DNA from: Thiomicrorhabdus lithotrophica
GTDB taxonomy: Bacteria; Pseudomonadota; Gammaproteobacteria; Thiomicrospirales; Thiomicrospiraceae
Length of the DNA stretch: 64,000 nucleotides
Reading direction: 5' to 3'
NCBI RefSeq assembly: GCF_029201445.1
Contig: NZ_CP102381.1
Span: forward strand, 186,001 to 250,000
Positions 44,931 through 52,610 of this stretch are shown piece by piece. A program made the translations under genes and the position numbers. The notes beneath the pieces are model-generated. The model was not told the origin of the DNA. It did no database searches and saw only the letters and a list, made by a program, of their open reading frames with translations. How positions within the stretch are numbered: the stretch's first letter is position 1; every line of letters starts with the position of its first letter.

Positions 44931-45085
44931 TTTATTCAAAGCTGTGCAATTGTTCACTTGGTCAGGGAGATAATGTTTTGAGTACGATTGATAATTGGGG
45001 CTTTTTAAAAGGGTGATTTTGGTCAATGGAGCTTGCTAATTAATTATAAATAAACAATTAAGTAATTATTGTTAAAGGGTTGGTA

Positions 45086-45283
45086 ATGTTAAAAAAAGAA
45101 AGTAGCGATGAAATTGAAAAGAGTGATTCAGTGTCACAAATACTAAGTCAAAGTAAACAAGTTAACTCAAAGCCACCGCAGCATGTTATTGATAAGATGA
45201 ATAGAATATTAGTGGCAGCTGTTAAAGAGGGTAAAACGCCAGCTGAGTTAGAAGATGATATTTATCGCAAGATGTTTGAATGA
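45086..45283 (+). CDS. Small hypothetical protein, 65 residues
   Basis: A short charged protein with no membrane segment; the second half (V-I-D-K-M-N-R-I-L-V-A-A-V-K-E-G-K-T-P-A-E-L) looks like two helices. ATG 45086 has AAAGGG 7 bp upstream. It diverges from the ABC unit, with 305 bp between them holding the promoter elements. Family unknown. Confidence 0.55.
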   Translation: MLKKESSDEIEKSDSVSQILSQSKQVNSKPPQHVIDKMNRILVAAVKEGKTPAELEDDIYRKMFE

Positions 45284-45311
45284 CTCTTTTAGGATTCAAA
45301 ATCGGAAGTGT

Positions 45312-47459
45312 TTAGGTTGGTTTATTCTGAAGTTTAGGTACACTTAAAAAATTTTGTTCAAATTCATATGCGGGGCAGGGTTTACTGTAAAAATAGCCTT
45401 GTATGAGAATTTCATTGTGTTGTTGACGAATGAAGTCGGCTTGTTCTTGTGTTTCTACCCCTTCGGCAACAATTCCTAGATTTTTGGTTTGCGCTAAACG
45501 TACGATGGATTCAACGATTGCGATATCATCTGGGTTTTCTGGTACGTGACGAATAAAGCTTTGATCAATTTTAAGTTCATGAATAGGCAGTTTTTGTAAA
45601 TAGCTGAGTGATGAGTACCCTGTTCCAAAGTCATCAATCGAGATATTAAACCCTAGACTGACTAAATGTTGAATTTTTTGTAATGCTAAATCGGTATTAC
45701 GAATTAAAACGCTTTCGGTTAATTCAAGGGTAATGTAACTCGGATTAACGCGAGTGAACTTGACTAAACCGATTACAAGCTCTGCAAAACTCTGTTCATG
45801 AAATTGAATAGGGCTAATGTTAATTGATATTTTAATGTTGCCATGCTTTTCATTCCAGGCTTTAGCTTGTAAAAAGGCTTTATGCATAACCCAAAGCCCA
45901 ATCTTAATGATTTGACGACCCTCTTCCGCCACTGGGATAAATTGACCAGGTGGTACAAGGCCTAGTGTTGGGTGGAACCATCTTAGAAGAACTTCTGCCC
46001 CAATAGTGTTGTCTTGATTATCAACTTGAGCCTGAAAGTAAAGTTGGAATTCATCATCTAATTCAGAGTGGTTTAAGGCTTGTAGCATTTCTAAGCGTTG
46101 TTTTGCAACATCGCAGAGCTTATCTTCAAATAAAAAGACCTGATTACCACCAAGGTTTTTGGCTTCGTGCATAGCAAGGTTAGCGTGGCGAATAATTTGA
46201 TCTGAGTTTTCAGTTTCGAGTGCTTTGTTAAAAACATAAACGCCAGTACTAGCGGTAATGTGTAATGAGCGGTTTTTAATACTGTAACGGTCATCTAGAA
46301 TTTCTCTAATTTTGTGAGCTAGACTCAGAATTTGAGTTTTAGCTTCTTCCGCATCTTGGCTGCTTTCTTTAATTAGAACCGCAAACTCATCTCCGTCCAG
46401 TCTTGAGACTAAATCATTTTCTGAGGCAAGTTTAGAAATTTTTTGTGAAACCAATATCAATAATTGATCGCCAATAGCGTGACCTAAGGTATCGTTAATC
46501 ATTTTAAAGCTATCAAGATCAATCAGAATCAATCCGGAGTAACATTGTGATGTAGGTTGGTTGTTGAGTGTGGAAACAAGCTGATTATTTAACAAGGTGC
46601 GGTTAGCCAGCCCTGTTAATTTATCGTAGTAAGCTAAACGTTCAATTTCACTGCGCGCTTCATGTATGTCAGTAATGTCTTGTAAGATGCCAATAAAGTG
46701 TTCAATGTTTCGGTTTTTGTCAGTCAGCATTGAAAGACTAAGAATCGCATGATATTGACAGTTTTTTGAAGGTGTTAGTTGAACTTCACCGCTCCAACAA
46801 CCTTCTTCTAGTAAAGCTTCCATCACAGAATTAAATGGTACTTTAAAGACAACCTGTTTGTTTAACCAGTCGATATAAGTCATCTTTTGTAAATGTTCAG
46901 GTTTTAAACCAGTGTAGGCTGAAAAAGCGTAATTTGGTTGCGTAATATAACCATGTGCATCGGTAATGAATTGTCCTGCATAGCTGGCTTCCATTAGTCG
47001 GATTTGCGCCTCGGCCTGAATTTGTAATGATTGGTCTTGAATGAGGATTAATAAACTTTCAGTTTTGTGTTCAGTAGATTGTATCTTGTGAACTCTGATC
47101 AATATAGGCACAAGCGATGACTGTCTGTCTTGTTTAGCGTCACATTTAATCCATAGAAGGGGGCTGGTATTCGTCTCTTTATTTAGAATATTTTCTTCTA
47201 ACCAGTGTTCTAAATCAAAAATGACGCGATCACGTTTTTGACGGTAAACTTCAAACTTTTCAAAGACAGAATTGGTAGCAGGGTTAGAATTAAAATAGTC
47301 TTGGGCTTTTTGATTGATAAGGAGCGGCTTTAAATTCAAAGACAGTAATATCAAGCCGTCATAAAAACTGTCGGCAATTTGCTGTTTTTGCAGATTATGA
47401 GCATGGTTGAGTTGCTCAATTAACGTCGTCATATCTGTGTCAAATTGTGGCGATTGCAT
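45312..47459 (-). CDS. PAS-GGDEF-EAL c-di-GMP turnover protein
   Basis: The 715-residue soluble protein has a helical N-terminal region, a PAS domain (about 155-265), GGDEF (about 280-440) and EAL (about 460-705). The diguanylate cyclase motif reads D-G-D-E-F, with the first Gly replaced. The EAL motif reads E-V-L. The other phosphodiesterase residues are present: E-L-T-E, D-D-F-G-T-G-Y-S-S, K-I-D-Q-S-F and V-A-E-G-V-E-T-Q. So phosphodiesterase activity is likely and cyclase activity doubtful. It is paralogous to the next gene upstream, 83 bp away. Confidence 0.88.
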   Translation of the reverse strand: MQSPQFDTDMTTLIEQLNHAHNLQKQQIADSFYDGLILLSLNLKPLLINQKAQDYFNSNPATNSVFEKFEVYRQKRDRVIFDLEHWLEENILNKETNTSPLLWIKCDAKQDRQSSLVPILIRVHKIQSTEHKTESLLILIQDQSLQIQAEAQIRLMEASYAGQFITDAHGYITQPNYAFSAYTGLKPEHLQKMTYIDWLNKQVVFKVPFNSVMEALLEEGCWSGEVQLTPSKNCQYHAILSLSMLTDKNRNIEHFIGILQDITDIHEARSEIERLAYYDKLTGLANRTLLNNQLVSTLNNQPTSQCYSGLILIDLDSFKMINDTLGHAIGDQLLILVSQKISKLASENDLVSRLDGDEFAVLIKESSQDAEEAKTQILSLAHKIREILDDRYSIKNRSLHITASTGVYVFNKALETENSDQIIRHANLAMHEAKNLGGNQVFLFEDKLCDVAKQRLEMLQALNHSELDDEFQLYFQAQVDNQDNTIGAEVLLRWFHPTLGLVPPGQFIPVAEEGRQIIKIGLWVMHKAFLQAKAWNEKHGNIKISINISPIQFHEQSFAELVIGLVKFTRVNPSYITLELTESVLIRNTDLALQKIQHLVSLGFNISIDDFGTGYSSLSYLQKLPIHELKIDQSFIRHVPENPDDIAIVESIVRLAQTKNLGIVAEGVETQEQADFIRQQHNEILIQGYFYSKPCPAYEFEQNFLSVPKLQNKPT

Positions 47460-47542
47460 TGGGTTTGAGTGAAGTCTATGGTATGAAGTTAATCTATGAT
47501 ACCTAAAAAAGAGGTATCTGTAATGGGGGATAACTACGTAAA

Positions 47543-49675
47543 CTAGATATTACTTTTGTTTTGTAAAAAGCAGGCTTCAAATTCTCTAGCTGGACAAGGC
47601 TTACTGAAAAAATATCCTTGAATAATAATATTAGTGGCTTGTTGTTGAATAAACTCGAGTTGGTCTTGAGTTTCGATACCCTCAGCTACGATAAGAAGTT
47701 CTTTGGTTTTTGCCAAGTGAACAATAGATTCAATAATTGCAACATCTTCTTTGCTATTAGGAACTCGAGCAATAAAGCTCTTATCGATTTTTAGTTCATG
47801 GATAGGCAATCTTTGAAAATAACTTAATGAAGAGTAGCCTGTTCCAAAATCATCAATAGATATTTTGAAGCCTAACTCTGCTAAACGAGCTATCTTTTCC
47901 ACCGCGCTTTCTGTATCTGAGATTAAAATCCCCTCGGTTAACTCAAGTGTAATATTTTGTGGGTTAACTTTAGTTTCAATCATAATGTAAATGACAGTCT
48001 CAATGAAGTCGGCATCATGGAATTGAATGGGGCTAATATTAATTGCTAGATTAAAGTTTGGTCTAGAAACGGTCCAGCTCTTTGCTTGTACAAAAGCTTG
48101 GTGCATTATCCAAGCGCCCAGTTTTAATATTTGACGACTCTCTTCAGCAATCCTAATGAATCTTTCGGGTGACACAAAGCCTAATATTGGATGCTTCCAT
48201 CTAGCGAGGGTTTCAGCACCGTGGAGTTCATGTCCCGCGCCCATTTGTGCTTGAAAGTGAAGCTCAATTTCCCCTCTTTCGTAAGCATGAATCAAATCAC
48301 TTTCTAGTTGGCGACAGCTTTTAACTTCTTCACTCAAGACTGGGTCATAGATAAAAACCTTATACTTTTTCTTAATGTTTTTAGCTTTTGTGACGGCTAA
48401 ATCCGCTTTTACCAAAATGTTTTCAGCGGTGTCATTATTCTCGCCAGGGTAGATGATTACACCAATGCGTACTGAACTATGTAGCGTGAGTTCATCAACT
48501 AAAAAATGATGATTAAGTGCATTGGAAATTTTATTAGCAAGTTTTAAAGCATTACGTGTGGCTTGTTCTGAATTAGTTTCTCTGTCTTGAGTAACAACGA
48601 CAAACTCATCTCCACCAACACGAGCGATATTGTCTTCTTCTCGCAAAATGCCTCTAAGTACCTTTGCGATTTTAATAAGAAAACGATCTCCAGTCCTACG
48701 ACCAAAAGCGTCGTTAATACTTTTAAAGCGATCCAAGTTGATGTAAAGCAAAGCGCTATAAGATTTGTGACGACGATGATTTTTGATGGTGGAGTTGATG
48801 TATTCGATGGCTAGTTTGCGGTTGGCGAGGCCAGTTAAGCCATCATAAAAAGCCATGTGCTCAATTTTACGGTGGGCTTCTTTGAGATCGGTAATGTTTT
48901 GTATATTAACGATGTAATGTTCAATGTTGTATTCTTTGTCGGCCACCATTGATATGCTTAGAATGGCGTGAAAAGTGGTTTCTTTAGTGGGGTGTAATTC
49001 TACTTCACTACTCCAAAATCGTTGCTCGAGTAGGGTTTTGAGTAGACCTACAGTATCATTTTTTAAGAAGACTTGCCGTTCAATCCACTCCATTAACGTC
49101 ATCTTTTTTAATACGTCTTTTGTGAGTCCAGATATCGCAATAAAGCTATCGTTAGGTTTAATGATGTAGCCTTTTTCATTTGAGATGAATTGCGCGTTAT
49201 AGCTTTCAAATGCAGCTAGCATTAAGCGTTTTTGCTCGTCAGCTTGAGTGTGAACAGTTCGGTCATAAATAACCAGTAATACGTTTTTTAAACGGCCTTT
49301 TTTGTTGAGCATTGCTTTTGCACTAAGCAATAAAGGTGTGGTTTGTAACGTTGTAGGATCACTATACCAAACAAGGATTTCTGTAGATTCGCTAGAAGGG
49401 GTTTCTTTAATGGTATTAAGCCATTTATCGAGTTTAAAAGAGATGGTTGCTTTCTTATTTTTATAAAGAGCTAAAGGACATTTTTCAGGATGAAAGTCGT
49501 CATCAATTTGCAGAAGAGTCTTGGCAGGGCTGTTGATGGTTTGGATAGTTAAGCTGGATTTAAAGACAATAATGCCATCGTGGATGGAATTAAAAATTTC
49601 ACGCTTATTTTGTCGTTCTTCGCGGAGTCTTTGTACCGTTTTTTCAAGCTTGGTAAGTTGATTGTTGGCACCCAT
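47543..49675 (-). CDS. PAS-GGDEF-EAL c-di-GMP turnover protein, paralogue
   Basis: The 710-residue protein has the same plan as its downstream neighbour and many shared segments (for example P-I-Q-F-H, Y-S-S-L-S-Y, I-Q-G-Y-F). Here G-G-D-E-F is intact and the EAL motif reads E-T-L, with the other EAL residues kept. It could work in either direction. The N-terminus carries a short coiled coil (K-L-E-K-T-V-Q-R-L-R-E-E-R) and no membrane anchor. The pair arose by tandem duplication and has diverged in its cyclase motif. Confidence 0.88.
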   Translation of the reverse strand: MGANNQLTKLEKTVQRLREERQNKREIFNSIHDGIIVFKSSLTIQTINSPAKTLLQIDDDFHPEKCPLALYKNKKATISFKLDKWLNTIKETPSSESTEILVWYSDPTTLQTTPLLLSAKAMLNKKGRLKNVLLVIYDRTVHTQADEQKRLMLAAFESYNAQFISNEKGYIIKPNDSFIAISGLTKDVLKKMTLMEWIERQVFLKNDTVGLLKTLLEQRFWSSEVELHPTKETTFHAILSISMVADKEYNIEHYIVNIQNITDLKEAHRKIEHMAFYDGLTGLANRKLAIEYINSTIKNHRRHKSYSALLYINLDRFKSINDAFGRRTGDRFLIKIAKVLRGILREEDNIARVGGDEFVVVTQDRETNSEQATRNALKLANKISNALNHHFLVDELTLHSSVRIGVIIYPGENNDTAENILVKADLAVTKAKNIKKKYKVFIYDPVLSEEVKSCRQLESDLIHAYERGEIELHFQAQMGAGHELHGAETLARWKHPILGFVSPERFIRIAEESRQILKLGAWIMHQAFVQAKSWTVSRPNFNLAINISPIQFHDADFIETVIYIMIETKVNPQNITLELTEGILISDTESAVEKIARLAELGFKISIDDFGTGYSSLSYFQRLPIHELKIDKSFIARVPNSKEDVAIIESIVHLAKTKELLIVAEGIETQDQLEFIQQQATNIIIQGYFFSKPCPAREFEACFLQNKSNI

Positions 49676-49743
49676 GTTAAGAACGACTTCCTGTCTTTTG
49701 ATATCGCATAGGCTGTTGATTCTAGCCTATGTTACCAAGTCAT

Positions 49744-49778
49744 AAAACCCCCTAATTGTGCGTATTTTAGAGGTTTTT
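49744..49778 (-). terminator. Candidate terminator of the TRAP genes
   Basis: AAAACC/GGTTTT with an inner CTAA/TTAG stem; a T-rich tract follows on the minus strand. Confidence 0.4.
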
Positions 49779-49789
49779 GTCGTCTTTAT

Positions 49790-51163
49790 TTAATTTTTGT
49801 AAATAATACTCGGAAGCCAAGTGACAATTTCAGGCCAAATAGCTAAAACGACTAACATGCTTAACTGTATGAGAATAAAAGGAATTGTTCCTTTATAAAT
49901 ATCTGTGGTTTTCAATTCTGGTGGCGCAACACCACGTAAGTAGAAAAGTGCGAAACCAAATGGTGGGGTTAAAAAAGCAGTCTGTAAATTGATTGCAATC
50001 ATAATTCCAAGCCAAATTGGGTCTACTCCCATCATTAATAAAATCGGCGCAACAACGGGTACGACAACATAGGTAATCTCAATAAAGTCTAAAAAGAAGC
50101 CTAAGATAAACATTAATGCCATCACAATGAGCATGGCTGTGAAAACGCCTCCAGGCAGATCAGTTAATAGTTCAGTAATTAAATCGTCCCCACCTAATCC
50201 TCTAAATACTAATGAGAAAAATGCAGCACCAATAAAAATAAGAAAAATCATGCTTGTTACTTGTAATGTATTTTGCATGACTCTTTTGAGAATACTTAGG
50301 CTTAATTTACGATTAACAATGGCTAAAATCAAAGCGCCTAATGCGCCTAATGAAGCAGCTTCAGTAGGAGTGGCATAGCCTCCTAATATTGAACCTAAAA
50401 CCAATAGAATCAACATTAATGGTGGTAATAAACTTTTAATAACACGAACTGCCAGGCCTGGTGCAATCGGTTCGCCTTGGTGGCTGGGGATTTTGTCTGG
50501 TTGTGTATAGGCTTTAAAAATCATATAGCCGATATAACTTAAAACTAACAGCATGCCGGGTAGCAAAGCACCAACAAACAGATCACCTACCGAAAGTGTT
50601 TCTGGAGAGAAAATACCTTGGTTAAGTTGGGCTTGTTGGTATGAAGATGATAGTACGTCTCCTAAAAGAATTAACACAATAGAAGGTGGAATGATTTGCC
50701 CTAAAGTCCCTGATGCGCAGATTGTACCGCTAGCCACTCTTGGGCAGTAGCCTTGCTTAAGCATAGTCGGTAAGGCAAGTAATCCCATCGTTACAACGGT
50801 TGCACCCACAATCCCCGTACTGGCTGCTAATAAGGCACCAACAATTATGACCGCAATACCTAAGCCGCCTTTCACGCCACGCATGACCTCTTCCATGGTT
50901 TGTAAAAGGCCTTCAGCGATTTTGGATTGTTCTAACATAATGCCCATAAAGACAAAAAGAGGCACAGCGATAAGGTTTGAATTGCTCATGATGCTAAAAA
51001 TTCGGTTAGGAATACTTTGCAAAAATGCCATATCAAATGCGCCGAATAGGTTAGCAACTAAAGCAAAAATGAGTGATACGCCTGCAAGGGTAAAGGCAAC
51101 TGGAAACCCGGTTAGTAGGGCGATAAAAACTAAGGCAAACAAAACTAAGGCTAACCACTCCAT
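49790..51163 (-). CDS. TRAP transporter large permease (DctM family)
   Basis: The 457-residue protein has about 12-13 hydrophobic helices and the DctM pattern (G-F-P-V-A-F-T-L near the start; Q-I-I-P-P-S-I; T-A-F-L-T-P-P-F-G near the end). TRAP systems take up organic acids with sodium. It shares one base with the small permease gene upstream. No DctP-type binding-protein gene is adjacent, so the substrate is unknown. CCAGGCCTGG at 50452 codes A-P-G-L-A in frame. Confidence 0.9.
   Translation of the reverse strand: MEWLALVLFALVFIALLTGFPVAFTLAGVSLIFALVANLFGAFDMAFLQSIPNRIFSIMSNSNLIAVPLFVFMGIMLEQSKIAEGLLQTMEEVMRGVKGGLGIAVIIVGALLAASTGIVGATVVTMGLLALPTMLKQGYCPRVASGTICASGTLGQIIPPSIVLILLGDVLSSSYQQAQLNQGIFSPETLSVGDLFVGALLPGMLLVLSYIGYMIFKAYTQPDKIPSHQGEPIAPGLAVRVIKSLLPPLMLILLVLGSILGGYATPTEAASLGALGALILAIVNRKLSLSILKRVMQNTLQVTSMIFLIFIGAAFFSLVFRGLGGDDLITELLTDLPGGVFTAMLIVMALMFILGFFLDFIEITYVVVPVVAPILLMMGVDPIWLGIMIAINLQTAFLTPPFGFALFYLRGVAPPELKTTDIYKGTIPFILIQLSMLVVLAIWPEIVTWLPSIIYKN
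50452..50461. repeat. Iterated palindrome core CCAGGCCTGG in the DctM gene
   Basis: A 10-base core coding P-G-L-A. Confidence 0.85.
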
Positions 51164-51744
51164 TATAGTTTCCCCTCGGTTTTAATATTTGTTTCAATGT
51201 CTGATTCTATAACTGGTTCGGGTTTTATGAATAGTGTTAAAGCCGATTGAATCAAAACCGATACAGCTTGCAAACTTACCAGGCCTGCCATAATGACAAT
51301 CAGGGTTTTTAGCATATACAAATAAGCTATGCCCCCCGCTTCCCCAGAGGCTTCTTTTATTTGCCAGCTTGTGGTCACATATTCCCAGCCTGACCAAAAG
51401 ATAAAAGCCATCACGGGCAGAACGAACATAATGGTGCCTATAAAGTTTACCCAGGCCTTTTTACGTGCATCTAATTGGCCGTAAAAAACATCAACCCTGA
51501 CATGTTTGTCTTGTTCGTATGTATAGGCGATACCAAGCATAAAAAGGATGGCATGGTTATACATAATGCTCTCTTGTAAGGCAATAGAACCCATATTAAA
51601 ACCATAACGTAAAATAACCACTAGAGCAGTAATTAGTACCAAAGACAAACTACCCCAGGCAACCCACTGCCCAAGCTGTTTTTGAAAAGCATTTTGTTGA
51701 CGAACAAAAGTGGTAAGAAATTGTGAAAAGGCGGATAACGGCAT
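51163..51744 (-). CDS. TRAP transporter small permease (DctQ family)
   Basis: The 193-residue protein has four membrane helices and the usual DctQ arrangement, with K-H-V-R-V-D-V-F-Y between helices 2 and 3. It is translationally linked to the large permease. A part copy of the palindrome (ACCAGGCCTG, 51278) lies within it. Confidence 0.85.
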   Translation of the reverse strand: MPLSAFSQFLTTFVRQQNAFQKQLGQWVAWGSLSLVLITALVVILRYGFNMGSIALQESIMYNHAILFMLGIAYTYEQDKHVRVDVFYGQLDARKKAWVNFIGTIMFVLPVMAFIFWSGWEYVTTSWQIKEASGEAGGIAYLYMLKTLIVIMAGLVSLQAVSVLIQSALTLFIKPEPVIESDIETNIKTEGKL

Positions 51745-51894
51745 GTTTTATATTCTAATTTCGTTTAAATAATTGCCTCTATTTTAACGATTTTAGGATT
51801 TGATTGGGTGATTTCTAGCTTTAGAAGAGAGTTAATGTTTAAGGTGAAAGATTTAATAGGTTTTTGAATAAAGAATGAGGCTTAAAGTGATGAA

Positions 51895-51910
51895 TTACCA
51901 GGCCTGGTAA
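51895..51910. repeat. Iterated palindrome TTACCAGGCCTGGTAA
   Basis: Exact 16-base form, first of two copies 37 bp apart in the gap before the TRAP genes. Confidence 0.9.
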
Positions 51911-51933
51911 ATATTTGTGTAAAAGTGATAATG

Positions 51934-51945
51934 ACCAGGCCTGGT
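51934..51945. repeat. Iterated palindrome ACCAGGCCTGGT
   Basis: Exact 12-base copy, second of the close pair. The two copies could pair with each other in single strands. Confidence 0.9.
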
Positions 51946-51971
51946 AGGATTTAATTTAATGTTTTAGACGT

Positions 51972-52379
51972 TTATTCTAAAAACCACATAACATCATAAA
52001 TGACTCGGGTACGAGTATTCATAATGGCAATGTCTTCCCCAATTCTAATGCGAATATAATCTCTTGGCAAAGGCGGTAAATGGCGCTCTAAGTCATGCGG
52101 TAATCTTGTGTATGAGAAGTTTCTAGGTAGCGCATGATGTCGATGAAAGTTCCTTGCTGGGCGTTTTCTATGTCCAGGAGGGATTCTTTTCATGTCACGA
52201 TAGTGATAGGTGTAATAGCTTTTAATTCGAGTTCGGTCGCTAGCGCTAAAGTATAAGCTTACTTTGGTTGTTGGGCTTACATGATGGTGACTAGAAACCT
52301 GTACCGCTTGTCGAGTAACGCAACCCGTTGACACGACAACTGAAGCCGTTAAAAGTAGAATCGATAATTTTTTAATCAT
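51972..52379 (-). CDS. Small lipoprotein, His/Arg-rich
   Basis: From ATG 52379 the protein has about 135 residues with a lipoprotein signal: a basic start, hydrophobic core and lipobox V-V-S-T-G-C. The mature part is rich in His, Arg and Pro (S-S-H-H-H, R-R-x-H-H-A-L-P-R). GGAGG lies 11 bp before this ATG; the frame extends upstream but without a better site. The function is unknown. A His-rich surface might bind metal. Confidence 0.6.
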   Translation of the reverse strand: MIKKLSILLLTASVVVSTGCVTRQAVQVSSHHHVSPTTKVSLYFSASDRTRIKSYYTYHYRDMKRIPPGHRKRPARNFHRHHALPRNFSYTRLPHDLERHLPPLPRDYIRIRIGEDIAIMNTRTRVIYDVMWFLE

Positions 52380-52610
52380 AATCAAAACCTCCATTGAATG
52401 GTTTGATGATTGTAGATTAACATCAAACAACAAAATAGAACTTGAATGAAATCATGAAATAGCCTTTCTTAAATATTAAGCTGGGTTTTTTAAAGCAAAA
52501 ATTGTTTTCTGCTAGAAGAAAAAATTAACGGTAAAATGAGCTTCTAATATCATTTTGAGACCGGATTTAATTCAAAAGTCTCGCTACTAAACCTGTAAAG
52601 AGTTAAATCA

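Noticed and set aside
45312-49675. Loss of phosphodiesterase activity from E-V-L and E-T-L in place of EAL
   Set aside because: The Glu is kept and the second position varies in active members; the other catalytic motifs are intact.
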